Of a stretch of DNA of 64,000 nt, positions 24,756 through 32,576 are shown one piece after another. The stretch lies in contig NZ_RAQQ01000013.1 in the NCBI RefSeq assembly GCF_003610785.1, positions 141,658 through 205,657 on the forward strand. The letters are read 5' to 3'. Below the pieces are notes generated by a model. The model saw only the letters and a list, made by a program, of their open reading frames with translations. It ran no database searches and was not told the DNA's origin. Source of the stretch: Micromonospora globbae (GTDB taxonomy: Bacteria; Actinomycetota; Actinomycetes; Mycobacteriales; Micromonosporaceae). Made by a program: the position numbers and the translations under genes. The first letter of the stretch is position 1; every line of letters starts with the position of its first letter.

Positions 24756-25430
24756 GGCCCGGTACGTCTCGGCCGGGCCGAGGTCGGGCAGCACCCGGAC
24801 CACCACGCCGGCCCGGTCCACGAGCACGGCCACCGCCTGGTCCGGGTGCGGTGGCAGGTGCAGGAACGAGCGCAGTCCACCGGCGGGATCGGCGAGCGTA
24901 CGCACACCCGGCCCGCGGGTCGGCGCGGTCGGCACGCTCCGCTCGCCGGTGACGGTCACCACGTTCACCTCGGGCGGCGCGGCCGCGGCGGCCTGCGTGA
25001 CCTCGGCGACGCAGGCACAGGCGTCCACCAGGATGATCATGGCGGGGGCCAGGCCGCGCAGCGGCACCGGGGACTGCCCGGCGTCGACCAGGTCGAGGGC
25101 GGGCAGCGGCCGGCCGGTCAGCGCGGCGGGTGGCGGTTCCGGGGCCGGCGTGGACCGGTCCGCGGAGCGCGGCGGGCGCGGCCAGGTGACGGCGGCCAGG
25201 CCGGCGAGCGTCGTGACGATGGCCACCAGCAGGACGAGCAGGGGCAGCTTGAGGGCCGACAGGCGGGCCCGCGCCGCGCGGCGTGCGGCCTCGCGCAACT
25301 CGCGGCGCACCTGCGCGGCCTCCTGCGCGAGCGCCGAGGCGTCGTCGGGGATCACCACCCGACCCCACTCCGGCGGGAGGTCGGGCAGCCCCTCGGACGG
25401 CCCGTGCCCGTCTGCGTCCGGCATGCTCAT
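24732..25430 (-). CDS. Single-pass membrane protein with a thioredoxin-like outer domain, hypothetical
   Basis: A 232-aa protein: a soluble N-terminus with a charged helix (EAAQVRRELREAARRAARAR), a membrane segment at about residues 62-82 (LPLLVLLVAIVTTLAGLAAV), a Pro-rich linker, then LTGRPLPALDLVDAGQSPVPLRGLAPAMIILVDACAC and later AVAVLVDRAGVVVRVLPD. The latter pattern resembles the thioredoxin/AhpC fold, but the redox CxxC is replaced by CAC, so activity is doubtful. ATG 25430 has AGGGGG 5 nt upstream. It is divergent from carD. Confidence 0.55.
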   Translation of the reverse strand: MSMPDADGHGPSEGLPDLPPEWGRVVIPDDASALAQEAAQVRRELREAARRAARARLSALKLPLLVLLVAIVTTLAGLAAVTWPRPPRSADRSTPAPEPPPAALTGRPLPALDLVDAGQSPVPLRGLAPAMIILVDACACVAEVTQAAAAAPPEVNVVTVTGERSVPTAPTRGPGVRTLADPAGGLRSFLHLPPHPDQAVAVLVDRAGVVVRVLPDLGPAETYRADLARLAA

Positions 25431-25759
25431 CGGACCCCCTGGAACCGTCTTCGAGAGCCGACAGCGGCTCGCCTACCAGCCTCGCGCACCGGGGGCGGCT
25501 CCCGCTAGACGTGGGCGCGGCAGCCCTCGTCGGGATACCATGTAACGAGCGCATAGCCCTTGATCTCGGCGTTCCGTTCACTCCTACCGGGGTGTCATCC
25601 GGAGGTTACGGAGCGTGTTCGAACCATCGGTTTGACGGCCTGTCAAGTCGAAGAAATACCTCTCACAGGGCCCCTGAGCTGCGCCAACGGTCAGGACAGC
25701 GGTGAGACATCGGTGCCTGAGCGTGTTACCCTAGACACAGCGAAAGGGGTTTCGAACCT
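25431..25759. other. 329-bp intergenic region upstream of carD
   Basis: No gene is seen. It contains a perfect TTGAC-GGCCT-GTCAA inverted repeat (25632-25646) that could be an operator and the carD promoter candidate near 25704-25737. The carD ribosome site AAAGGGG is at 25743-25749. Confidence 0.6.
25704..25732 (+). promoter_or_regulatory. Putative carD promoter
   Basis: GAGACA (25704-25709), a 17-nt spacer and TACCCT (25727-25732). A second overlapping box TAGACA follows at 25732-25737. This gives a leader of about 20 nt with a good ribosome site. Confidence 0.5.
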
Positions 25760-26245
25760 ATGGTTTTCAGTGTCGGCGAGACCGTTGTTTACCCCCACCA
25801 CGGGGCCGCACTCATCGAGGCAATCGAGACTCGGGTCATCAAGGGCGAGGAGAAGCAGTACCTCGTCCTGAGGGTCGCGCAGGGTGACCTCACGGTCCGG
25901 GTGCCCGCCGAGAACGCCGAGATCGTGGGTGTGCGCGAGGTGGTCGGCGAAGAGGGCCTGGGCAAGGTCTTCGACGTGCTCCGTGCCCCGCACACCGAGG
26001 AGCCGACCAACTGGTCGCGGCGTTACAAGGCGAATCTGGAGAAGCTGGCCTCCGGTAACCCGCTGAAGGTCGCCGAGGTCGTCCGCGACCTGTGGCGTCG
26101 GGAGCGGGAGCGGGGTCTGTCCGCGGGCGAGAAGCGCATGCTCGCCAAGGCCCGCGACATTCTCGTCGGCGAGGTCGCGCTGGCGGAGAAGAGCACCAAG
26201 GACGAGGCGGAGACGCTGCTCGACAAGGTGCTGACCGAGGCCTAG
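25760..26245 (+). CDS. carD: CarD family RNA polymerase-binding transcription factor
   Basis: Binds the beta subunit of RNA polymerase and stabilises open complexes at most promoters, including rRNA; essential in mycobacteria. The 161-aa protein has the RNAP-interaction domain (VGETVVYPHHGAALIEAIETR..., residues 5-60) and the C-terminal helical DNA-binding domain (NWSRRYKANLEKLASGNPLKVAEVVRDLWRR, with the conserved Trp). It precedes ispD and ispF as in M. tuberculosis. Confidence 0.96.
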   Translation: MVFSVGETVVYPHHGAALIEAIETRVIKGEEKQYLVLRVAQGDLTVRVPAENAEIVGVREVVGEEGLGKVFDVLRAPHTEEPTNWSRRYKANLEKLASGNPLKVAEVVRDLWRRERERGLSAGEKRMLAKARDILVGEVALAEKSTKDEAETLLDKVLTEA

Positions 26246-26301
26246 TCCGCACAGCATCGACGTACCCAGTTCGTAGCGAAGAAACCACCGAGGACCGCGA
26301 C

Positions 26302-26997
26302 GTGACCGCGCAGCTCAATCCGCGCGGTGACGTCGCGGTCCTCGTCCCTGCGGCGGGTGCCGGCGTACGGCTCGGCCCGGGCCGACCCAAGGCGCTGCGC
26401 CTGCTCGCGGGGGAACCCCTGCTGGTGCACGCGGTGCGCCGGCTCGCCGCGGCCCCGAGCGTGCGCACGATCGTGGTGGCCGCTCCCGTGGCCGAGCTCG
26501 ACGCGGTCCGCGACCTGCTCGCCCCGGTGGCCCCCGTGACGGTGGTGCCCGGAGGCGCCGAGCGTCAGGCGTCGGTGGCGGCGGCGCTCGCCGCGGTGCC
26601 GCCCGGCCCCGAGATCGTCCTCGTGCACGACGCCGCGCGGGCACTGACCCCGCCCGAGCTGGTGGAGGCCGTCGCGGCGGCGGTCCGCGCGGGCCGGCCG
26701 GCCGTGATCCCGGTGCTTCCGGTGGTCGACACGATCAAGGAGGTCGGCGCCGAGGAGACGGTGCTCGGCACGGTCGACCGTTCCGTGCTGCGGATCGTGC
26801 AGACGCCGCAGGGCTTCCGCCGCTCGGTGCTCGCCGCCGCGCACGCCGCGGCCGGTGACGCGCTCACCGACGACGCCGGCCTGGTGGAGAAGCAGGGCGT
26901 CCCGGTGTCCTGCGTACCGGGCTCCGAGTACGCACTCAAGATCACTCGCCCGTTCGACCTGGCGCTCGCCGAGCATCTGCTGGCCGCCGGCGGTTGA
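26302..26997 (+). CDS. ispD: 2-C-methyl-D-erythritol 4-phosphate cytidylyltransferase
   Basis: Third step of the MEP isoprenoid pathway: MEP plus CTP to CDP-methylerythritol. The 231-aa enzyme has the nucleotide-binding start VLVPAAGAGVRLGPGRPKALRLLAG, VPGGAERQASVAAAL, VLVHDAARAL and the catalytic TVDRSVLRIVQTPQGFR. GTG 26302 has a GAGGA site 8 nt upstream. It follows carD by 56 bp and ispF lies 16 bp after it, though ispF has its own promoter box. Confidence 0.95.
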   Translation: MTAQLNPRGDVAVLVPAAGAGVRLGPGRPKALRLLAGEPLLVHAVRRLAAAPSVRTIVVAAPVAELDAVRDLLAPVAPVTVVPGGAERQASVAAALAAVPPGPEIVLVHDAARALTPPELVEAVAAAVRAGRPAVIPVLPVVDTIKEVGAEETVLGTVDRSVLRIVQTPQGFRRSVLAAAHAAAGDALTDDAGLVEKQGVPVSCVPGSEYALKITRPFDLALAEHLLAAGG

Positions 26998-27001
26998 CGC
27001 G

Positions 27002-27007
27002 TACCCT
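27002..27007 (+). promoter_or_regulatory. -10 box for leaderless ispF transcript
   Basis: TACCCT begins right after the ispD stop and ends 6 nt before the ispF ATG at 27014. Confidence 0.55.
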
Positions 27008-27013
27008 CTGCTC

Positions 27014-27496
27014 ATGATCGTTCCCCGCGTCGCCATCGGCACCGACGTGCACGCGTTCGCCGCCGGCCGGCCCTGCTGGGTGGCCGGCCTGCTCTGGCCC
27101 GACCAGGACGGCCTCGCCGGGCACTCCGACGCCGACGTGGTGGCCCACGCCGCCTGCAACGCGCTGCTCTCCGCGGCCGGCCTCGGTGACCTGGGCGCGA
27201 ACTTCGGCGTCGACCAGCCGGAGTGGGCCGGCGCCTCCGGGGTGGCGCTGCTCACCGAGACGGCCCGCCGGGTTCGCGCCGCCGGGTTCACGATCGGCAA
27301 CGTGTCGGTCCAGGTGGTCGGCAACCGGCCCAAGATCGGGCCGCGCCGGGCGGAAGCCGAGCGCGTCCTCTCCACCGCGATCGACGCGCCGGTCACCGTG
27401 TCCGCGGCCACCACCGACGGGCTCGGCTTCACCGGGCGCGGCGAGGGGCTCGCCGGCATCGCCGTGGCCCTGGTGTACGAGGCACCGGCCGCCTAG
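27014..27496 (+). CDS. ispF: 2-C-methyl-D-erythritol 2,4-cyclodiphosphate synthase
   Basis: Cyclises CDP-ME-2-phosphate to ME-cPP in the MEP pathway. The 160-aa protein shows the metal ligands in GTDVHAF (Asp, His) and the HSDADVVAHAACNALLSAAGLGDLG signature, with the C-terminal FTGRGEGLAGIAVALVYE. Length and motifs are standard. It belongs with ispD; in M. tuberculosis cysS follows directly, whereas here 23 kb of other genes intervene. Confidence 0.96.
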   Translation: MIVPRVAIGTDVHAFAAGRPCWVAGLLWPDQDGLAGHSDADVVAHAACNALLSAAGLGDLGANFGVDQPEWAGASGVALLTETARRVRAAGFTIGNVSVQVVGNRPKIGPRRAEAERVLSTAIDAPVTVSAATTDGLGFTGRGEGLAGIAVALVYEAPAA

Positions 27497-27499
27497 GCT
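27494..27499 (+). promoter_or_regulatory. -10 box (leaderless) for the TPR membrane protein gene
   Basis: TAGGCT overlaps the ispF stop codon and ends 7 nt before the ATG at 27507. Confidence 0.5.
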
Positions 27500-27506
27500 C
27501 GCCGGG

Positions 27507-28532
27507 ATGTCCAGCGACGCCACCCCCGAGCAGTCCTCCGCCGACGGCTACGTCCAGCGGGCGAAGCTGCTGGCCGAACTCGGCCGCTACGACGAGGCCG
27601 CCGCCGAGGTGTCGTACGCCGTGGCGCTGGAACCGGCCAACGCGGGGGCGCTGACCCTGCTCTCCCGCCTGCACCTGGCCGCCGGGCGGCCGGCCGAGGC
27701 GCTCACCGCCGCCGACGCGGCGATCGCCGCCGCTCCGGGCATCGTGGCGCCGCTGCTGGCCCGGGGCATGGCCCTCGCCGACCTGGAGCGGTACGCCGAG
27801 GCCGCCCGCACCGCCGACGAGATCCTGGCGGTCGGCCCCGACGACGCGTACGCCCAGCGGAGCGCCGCGGCGATCCTGGCCGGCTCGCGCAACGGCCAGA
27901 CGGCGCTCAACGCGGCGTGGCGCGGGGTGCAACTGGCGCCCGAGGAGCCCGAGGCGCACCTGGTGCTCGGGCTGGTGGCCGCGAACATGCAGATGTTCGA
28001 CCTGGCCGAGCGGGCCTACCGCGAGGCGCTGCGGCTGGACCCGCAGCTCGCCGAGGCGCGGCACGACATCGGTGTCATCCGGTTGGAGCAGCGGCGGTGG
28101 AGCGAGGCGCTGGAGCACCTCGCCGAAGCCGCCGCCGTCGGTCCGGGACGGATCGACTCGCGCCGGACGATCTCGGCCGGCCTGCGGCAGCTGGTGCTCT
28201 TCGGCGCGGGGTGGTCGATGATCACCGCTGTGCTGATCGCCTGCGTCGCCCCCGCCAGCGCCGGGCTCTCCCGGGGCGCCGCCGTGGTCGCCGCTCTCGG
28301 CGGCGCGCTGGTGCTGTGGCGGTTCGGCGCACGGATGCCGGGCCTGGCGAGGACGGTCCTGCCGGCCCTGCTGCGGTCCGACCGCGCCCTGGCCCTGGCC
28401 GTGTACGCGGCGGCCGCCGCACCGGTGCTGATCCTGCTCTACGCCCTCGTCGGCACCGCGTGGCCGCTGGTGCTCGCCATCGCGGTGGCCGCCATGGCCG
28501 AGATGACCGCACTGTTCCGCACGACGGCGTGA
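27507..28532 (+). CDS. TPR-repeat membrane protein
   Basis: A 341-aa protein with about five tetratricopeptide repeats in the first 215 residues (for example GYVQRAKLLAELGRYDEAAAEVSYAVALEP and AERAYREALRLDPQLAEARHDIGVI) and four membrane helices in the C-terminal third. TPR domains act as protein-binding scaffolds; here they would be held at the membrane on the cytoplasmic side. Partner unknown. It lies 10 bp after ispF but has its own promoter box. Confidence 0.75.
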   Translation: MSSDATPEQSSADGYVQRAKLLAELGRYDEAAAEVSYAVALEPANAGALTLLSRLHLAAGRPAEALTAADAAIAAAPGIVAPLLARGMALADLERYAEAARTADEILAVGPDDAYAQRSAAAILAGSRNGQTALNAAWRGVQLAPEEPEAHLVLGLVAANMQMFDLAERAYREALRLDPQLAEARHDIGVIRLEQRRWSEALEHLAEAAAVGPGRIDSRRTISAGLRQLVLFGAGWSMITAVLIACVAPASAGLSRGAAVVAALGGALVLWRFGARMPGLARTVLPALLRSDRALALAVYAAAAAPVLILLYALVGTAWPLVLAIAVAAMAEMTALFRTTA

Positions 28533-28555
28533 GGCGGGCACCTCAGCAGCGCGGC

Positions 28556-28603
28556 CCGGGGGCCCCGCCGGAGCCCGACCCGCTCGGGGTGGGGCGGGCC
28601 CCG
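28556..28603. terminator. GC-rich bidirectional terminator candidate
   Basis: The gap between the convergent TPR and hmgA genes can fold into a long GC stem (GGGGGCCCCGCC on the left with GGCGGGCCCCGG-type sequence on the right). Pairing is imperfect and no U-run is present. Confidence 0.45.
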
Positions 28604-28619
28604 GCGAGCCCCAGGGCGA

Positions 28620-29786
28620 TCAGGCCCGGCGTGCCCAGGTCCAGGCGTACCCCGGGTCCTCGCAGGCGGCCGCCGCGTCGCACAGGTCGAGCGGGCGGAA
28701 CGTGTCGACCATGACGGCCAGCTCGTCGAAGAAGTCGACCCCGATGGCGCGTTCGGCGGCGCCCGGCTGCGGGCCGTGGGTGAACCCGGACGGGTGCAGC
28801 GAGATCGAGCCCTGCTCGATGCCGGAGCCGCGCCGCGCCTCGTAGTTGCCGCCGGTGTAGAAGAGCATCTCGTCGGAGTCGACGTTGTGGTGGTTGTACG
28901 GCACCGGGATGGCGTCCGGGTGGTAGTCGACCTTGCGCGGCACGAACGAGCAGATCACGAAGTTCGGGCCCTGGAAGGTCTGGTGCACCGGCGGCGGCTG
29001 GTGGATCCGGCCGGTGATCGGCTCGAAGTCGTGGATGGAGAACGCCCACGGGTAGAGGTGCCCGTCCCAGCCCACCACGTCGAACGGGTGGTGGGCGTAC
29101 GTGAAGCGGGTCCAACCGCGACGGTGCCGCACGAGCACGTCGACGTCCTCGCCGTCGATGAGCAGCGGCGTGTCCGGCCCGCGCAGGTCGCGTTCGCAGT
29201 ACGGCGAGTGCTCCAGGAACTGGCCGCGTACGGACAGGTAGCGCTTGGGCGGGCCGATGTGGCCGGCCGCCTCGATGGCGAGCAGCCGGACGGGCTCGTC
29301 GCCGGTCGGCACGAGGCGGTGGATGGTCGAGGTGGGGATGATGACGTAGTCGCCGGCGACCGCGTCGAGCGCCCCGAACGTCGACTCGACCCGCATGCTG
29401 CCGGACTCGACGTAGAGGCAGTGGTCGCCGGTGGCGTCGCGGAAGAGCGGGGACGGGCGGTCGGCGAGCACGTACGCGATCCGCACGTCGTCGTTGGCGA
29501 GCAGGTACTGCCGGCCGAGCACCGGATCGGCCCCGGCGCCGTCGAGCTTGTGCGTGCGCAGGTGCCGCGGCTTGAGCGGCAGGTTCGGCACCCGCGTGAC
29601 GGCGGGCGGCGTGAACTCCTCGGCCGCCACGATCGCCGTGGGGGCGTGGCGGTGGTAGAGCAGGGACGAGTCGGAGGAGAAGCCCTCCTGGCCCATGAGC
29701 TCCTCGGCGTAGAGGCTGCCGTCGGGCTGACGGAACTGGGTGTGGCGTTTGCGCGGCACTTCGCCGACGCTGCGGTAGTACGGCAT
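28620..29786 (-). CDS. hmgA: Homogentisate 1,2-dioxygenase
   Basis: Opens the ring of homogentisate to maleylacetoacetate in tyrosine/phenylalanine breakdown. The 388-aa cupin enzyme starts MPYYRSVGEVPRKRHTQFRQPDG as in actinobacterial homologues and contains SSLLYHRHAPTAI, the cupin DYVIIPTSTIHRLVP and iron-site VDYHPDAIPVPYNHHNVDSDEMLFY and SLHPSGFTHGPQPG. ATG 29786 has GGGAGG 6-11 nt upstream; a GTG at 29855 lacks support. It is divergent from the unknown gene and fah, with a palindrome between. Confidence 0.93.
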   Translation of the reverse strand: MPYYRSVGEVPRKRHTQFRQPDGSLYAEELMGQEGFSSDSSLLYHRHAPTAIVAAEEFTPPAVTRVPNLPLKPRHLRTHKLDGAGADPVLGRQYLLANDDVRIAYVLADRPSPLFRDATGDHCLYVESGSMRVESTFGALDAVAGDYVIIPTSTIHRLVPTGDEPVRLLAIEAAGHIGPPKRYLSVRGQFLEHSPYCERDLRGPDTPLLIDGEDVDVLVRHRRGWTRFTYAHHPFDVVGWDGHLYPWAFSIHDFEPITGRIHQPPPVHQTFQGPNFVICSFVPRKVDYHPDAIPVPYNHHNVDSDEMLFYTGGNYEARRGSGIEQGSISLHPSGFTHGPQPGAAERAIGVDFFDELAVMVDTFRPLDLCDAAAACEDPGYAWTWARRA

Positions 29787-29821
29787 CTCGCCTCCCGATA
29801 GGTCCCGGTCACCGGCCGCTG

Positions 29822-29840
29822 GCGTCCGATAATCGGACGC
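29822..29840. promoter_or_regulatory. Perfect 19-nt palindrome, candidate operator of the homogentisate genes
   Basis: GCGTCCGAT-A-ATCGGACGC: nine-base arms around one base, midway between the divergent starts of hmgA (29786) and the unknown gene (29881). No regulator gene is adjacent; the Lrp-type gene at 38264 or an unlinked IclR-type protein are possible binders. Confidence 0.65.
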
Positions 29841-29866
29841 TGTTGTCCGCTCCACGTAGCGTCCCG

Positions 29867-29872
29867 TAGATT
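29867..29872 (+). promoter_or_regulatory. -10 box of the unknown-gene/fah operon
   Basis: TAGATT ends 8 nt before the GTG at 29881, giving a nearly leaderless transcript; the palindrome at 29822-29840 lies just upstream of the -35 position. Confidence 0.5.
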
Positions 29873-29880
29873 CTTGTTCC

Positions 29881-30864
29881 GTGTCAACGCAGGTGCCCGC
29901 GCTCCTCGACGGCCTGGTGGACGACGCCGCCGTCTTCCCGCCCGGCAGCGCCGCCCTCCCGGACGCGGTCGTCGCGCACCGCGGTCACCGCCGTGCGTGG
30001 TACGCCGACCTCGTCGGGCCGCTCCTGGTCCCGGCCTCGGCCGTCGTGGCGGGCCGTCTCAACGGCCTCGTCGACCCCGCCGAGGGCTTCGTGGTCGGCG
30101 TCATCGGCGACACCGGGGTGGAGGGACTGCCGTCCGCGCTGTCGGTCCTGGCATCCCGCGGCGTGACGGCCCGGCAGGTCGAGGTGGCCGTCGCGAAGCG
30201 GGGTGAGGACCCCCTGCCCGGGATCGCCGGCCTGCTGGAGTCGACCCTGGCCGGCGTCGACGCCGTCTACGCCGAGGTCCCGCTGACGTTCGGGCTCATG
30301 GGCGCGCTGGACCGGCTCGCCGCGGCCCGGGCCGACGGGGCGCCGGTCGCCGCGAAGTTCCGCACCGGCGGGCTGGCCGCCGAGCTGTTCCCGACGCCGG
30401 CCGAGCTGGCCGCCGTGATCTGCGCCTGCCGGGACCGCGACCTGCCCTTCAAGCTGACCGCCGGGCTGCACCACGCGGTCCGACACCTCGACCCGGAGAC
30501 CGGGTTCACCCACCACGGCTTCGTGAACGTGCTGGCCGCCACGCTCGCCGCGGCGGCGGGCGCGGGACGGGAGGGCGTCACCGAACTGCTCACGGCCGCC
30601 GACCCACGGCCGCTCCTGAGCTGGGTCGAGGGCCGGCTGGAGACGCCCCGCCCGCTGTGGGTGGGCTACGGCTCGTGCAGCATCGGGGAACCACTGACCG
30701 ACCTGGTCCGCCTCGGCCTGCTGACCGGGCCGACACGCGACGACCCGGCCGCCGCACGCGGCGGGACCGGCGTGGATCCGGTCGCCGTACGCGGCGGGAC
30801 CGGCGTCGAGCGGCACGAGGGCGGGAACCGGACCGACGACTCCGACGGGGGCGAGGGCGTATGA
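29881..30864 (+). CDS. Conserved protein of unknown function, coupled to fumarylacetoacetase
   Basis: A 327-aa soluble protein I cannot assign to a named family. Notable segments are VDDAAVFPPGSAALPDAV near the start, KFRTGG with FPTPAELAAVICACRDRDLPFKLTAGLHHAVRH and HGFVNVLAATL in the C-terminal half, which look like the strand-end active-site loops of a TIM-barrel enzyme. It overlaps fah by ATGA and is divergent from hmgA, so a role between homogentisate dioxygenase and fumarylacetoacetase is likely. The last 40 residues are low complexity with an in-frame 18-bp repeat. Candidate for maleylacetoacetate isomerisation (inference only). Confidence 0.6.
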   Translation: MSTQVPALLDGLVDDAAVFPPGSAALPDAVVAHRGHRRAWYADLVGPLLVPASAVVAGRLNGLVDPAEGFVVGVIGDTGVEGLPSALSVLASRGVTARQVEVAVAKRGEDPLPGIAGLLESTLAGVDAVYAEVPLTFGLMGALDRLAAARADGAPVAAKFRTGGLAAELFPTPAELAAVICACRDRDLPFKLTAGLHHAVRHLDPETGFTHHGFVNVLAATLAAAAGAGREGVTELLTAADPRPLLSWVEGRLETPRPLWVGYGSCSIGEPLTDLVRLGLLTGPTRDDPAAARGGTGVDPVAVRGGTGVERHEGGNRTDDSDGGEGV

Positions 30865-32057
30865 CCTGGGTGACGGGTGCCGACGGATCGGCGTACGGGG
30901 TGACGAACCTGCCGTACGGGGTGTTCGTGCACGGCGAGCGGGAGCCGCGCATCGGCGTACGCGTCGGTGACTTCGTGCTCGACCTGGCCGGCGCCGAGGC
31001 CGCCGGTCTGGTGCTGGCCGCCGGGGCGCTGGGCCGGCCCACCCTCAACGCGTTCATGGCGCTCGGGCGTCCGCAGTGGACGGCCGTGCGGCAGCGCCTC
31101 ACCGAGCTGCTCACCGACCCGGCGCACCGGGCCGCCGTGGAACCGCTGCTGGTGCCGCTCGGCGAGGTCCGGCTGCTGCTGCCGTTCGAGGTGGCCGACT
31201 ACGTCGACTTCTACTCGTCCGAGCACCACGCGGCCAACGTCGGGCAGATCTTCCGACCGGGGCAGCCGCCGCTGCTGCCCAACTGGCGGCACCTGCCGAT
31301 CGGCTACCACGGCCGAGCCGGCACGGTGGTCGTCTCCGGCACCCCGGTGACCCGCCCCTGCGGGCAGCGGCCGGGCCCCGAGGGCCCCACGTACGGCCCG
31401 TCGGCCCGGCTGGACATCGAGGCCGAGGTCGGCTTCGTGGTGGGCGTACCCAGCCCGCTGGGCTCCCGGGTCTCCGTCGACGACTTCGCCGACCACGTCT
31501 TCGGCGTGGTGCTGGTCAACGACTGGTCGGCCCGCGACATCCAGGCCTGGGAGTACCAGCCGCTCGGGCCGTTCCTCGGCAAGTCGTTCGCCACCTCGGT
31601 CTCGGCGTGGGTGACCCCGCTGGACGCCCTCGCCGACGCGTTCCGGCCGGGCCCCGAGCAGGACCCGCCGGTCGCCGACTACCTGCGCGACGTGCCGCAC
31701 CTCGGGCTGGACCTGCGGCTCCAGGTCGAGTGGAACGGCGAGCGGGTCAGCGAGCCGCCGTTCGCCACCATGTACTGGACGCCGGCCCAGCAGCTCGCCC
31801 ACCTGACCGTCAACGGAGCCTCGCTGCGGACCGGGGACCTCTACGCCTCCGGCACCGTCTCGGGGCCGGAGCGCGGGCAGGTCGGCTCGTTCCTGGAACT
31901 CACCTGGGGCGGGGCCGAGCCGGTGAAGCTCGACGGCGGTACGCGCACCTTCCTGGAGGACGGCGACACGGTCACCATCACGGCGACCGCTCCCGGCCCC
32001 GACGGCACCACCGTCGCCCTCGGCGAGGTCACCGGCACCATTCTGCCCGCCCGCTGA
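30861..32057 (+). CDS. Fumarylacetoacetase
   Basis: Final step of tyrosine catabolism: fumarylacetoacetate to fumarate and acetoacetate. The 398-aa protein has the FAH N-domain (LPYGVFVHGEREPRIGVRVGDFVLDL) and catalytic domain with DYVDFYSSEHHAANVG (metal Asp and catalytic His), RLDIEAEVGFVVG (metal Glu pair) and NDWSARDIQAWEYQPLGPFLGKSF (Asp and Lys). Length and layout match eukaryotic-type FAH rather than the short FAH-like hydrolases. ATG overlaps the upstream stop; a terminator follows. The symbol fahA would be customary. Confidence 0.93.
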   Translation: MTWVTGADGSAYGVTNLPYGVFVHGEREPRIGVRVGDFVLDLAGAEAAGLVLAAGALGRPTLNAFMALGRPQWTAVRQRLTELLTDPAHRAAVEPLLVPLGEVRLLLPFEVADYVDFYSSEHHAANVGQIFRPGQPPLLPNWRHLPIGYHGRAGTVVVSGTPVTRPCGQRPGPEGPTYGPSARLDIEAEVGFVVGVPSPLGSRVSVDDFADHVFGVVLVNDWSARDIQAWEYQPLGPFLGKSFATSVSAWVTPLDALADAFRPGPEQDPPVADYLRDVPHLGLDLRLQVEWNGERVSEPPFATMYWTPAQQLAHLTVNGASLRTGDLYASGTVSGPERGQVGSFLELTWGGAEPVKLDGGTRTFLEDGDTVTITATAPGPDGTTVALGEVTGTILPAR

Positions 32058-32071
32058 CCAGCGCCGATGCC

Positions 32072-32098
32072 CGGCGGCCGGTGCGTCACCGGCCGCCG
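32072..32098 (+). terminator. Terminator after fumarylacetoacetase
   Basis: Perfect 12-bp stem CGGCGGCCGGTG / CACCGGCCGCCG with a 3-nt loop, 15 bp after the stop codon. Confidence 0.75.
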
Positions 32099-32113
32099 AC
32101 GATCGTGATCAGC

Positions 32114-32136
32114 CGATCGCACCATCTGTGCGATCG
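32114..32136. promoter_or_regulatory. Perfect 9-bp inverted repeat upstream of a DUF397 gene
   Basis: CGATCGCAC-CATCT-GTGCGATCG lies about 120 bp before the DUF397 start and just before a TACCCT box. Its symmetric form and position suggest a repressor site rather than a terminator, since a complete terminator already precedes it. Confidence 0.45.
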
Positions 32137-32253
32137 CCCCCGTACCCTCCCGCGTTGATCGCTCCGGATTCCGACGCCCCGTCGCGCCGGACGGGCCCGT
32201 GACCGGTCCCGGCCGGTCCCGGCGGGGCGTCCCAACGCACAGGGAGGTAGTCA

Positions 32254-32463
32254 ATGCACGATCTTGCCGGCGCCGTCTGGCGTACCAGCAGCCGTTCCAA
32301 CGACCAGGGCCTCTGCGTCGAGGTGGCCGACAACCTGGTCGACGTCATCGGCGTCGTCGCGGTCCGCGACTCGAAGGACCCGGCGGGCCCCACGCTCGCC
32401 GTCAGCCCGCCGGGGTGGACGGCCTTCGTCGACGCGATCCGCGCGGGCCAGTTCGACCGCTGA
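32254..32463 (+). CDS. DUF397 domain protein
   Basis: A 69-aa protein with the DUF397 signature: WRTSSRSNDQGLCVEVAD near the start, VAVRDSKDP in the middle and WTAFVDAIRAGQFD at the end. Members usually sit next to an XRE-type (DUF5753) regulator and are thought to act as its small partner, like bldB/whiJ-associated proteins of Streptomyces. Here no such regulator is adjacent, so it is an orphan. ATG 32254 has a GGGAGG ribosome site. Confidence 0.85.
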   Translation: MHDLAGAVWRTSSRSNDQGLCVEVADNLVDVIGVVAVRDSKDPAGPTLAVSPPGWTAFVDAIRAGQFDR

Positions 32464-32576
32464 CCGCCGGACCAACCCCGGCACAGACGCACCGATCGGG
32501 GTCTCCGGTGGAAATTCCGCCCGGAGACCCCCGCTCCGTGTTCACGCCGCGTACCGTCGAGGCCACGGGAGGTGGC

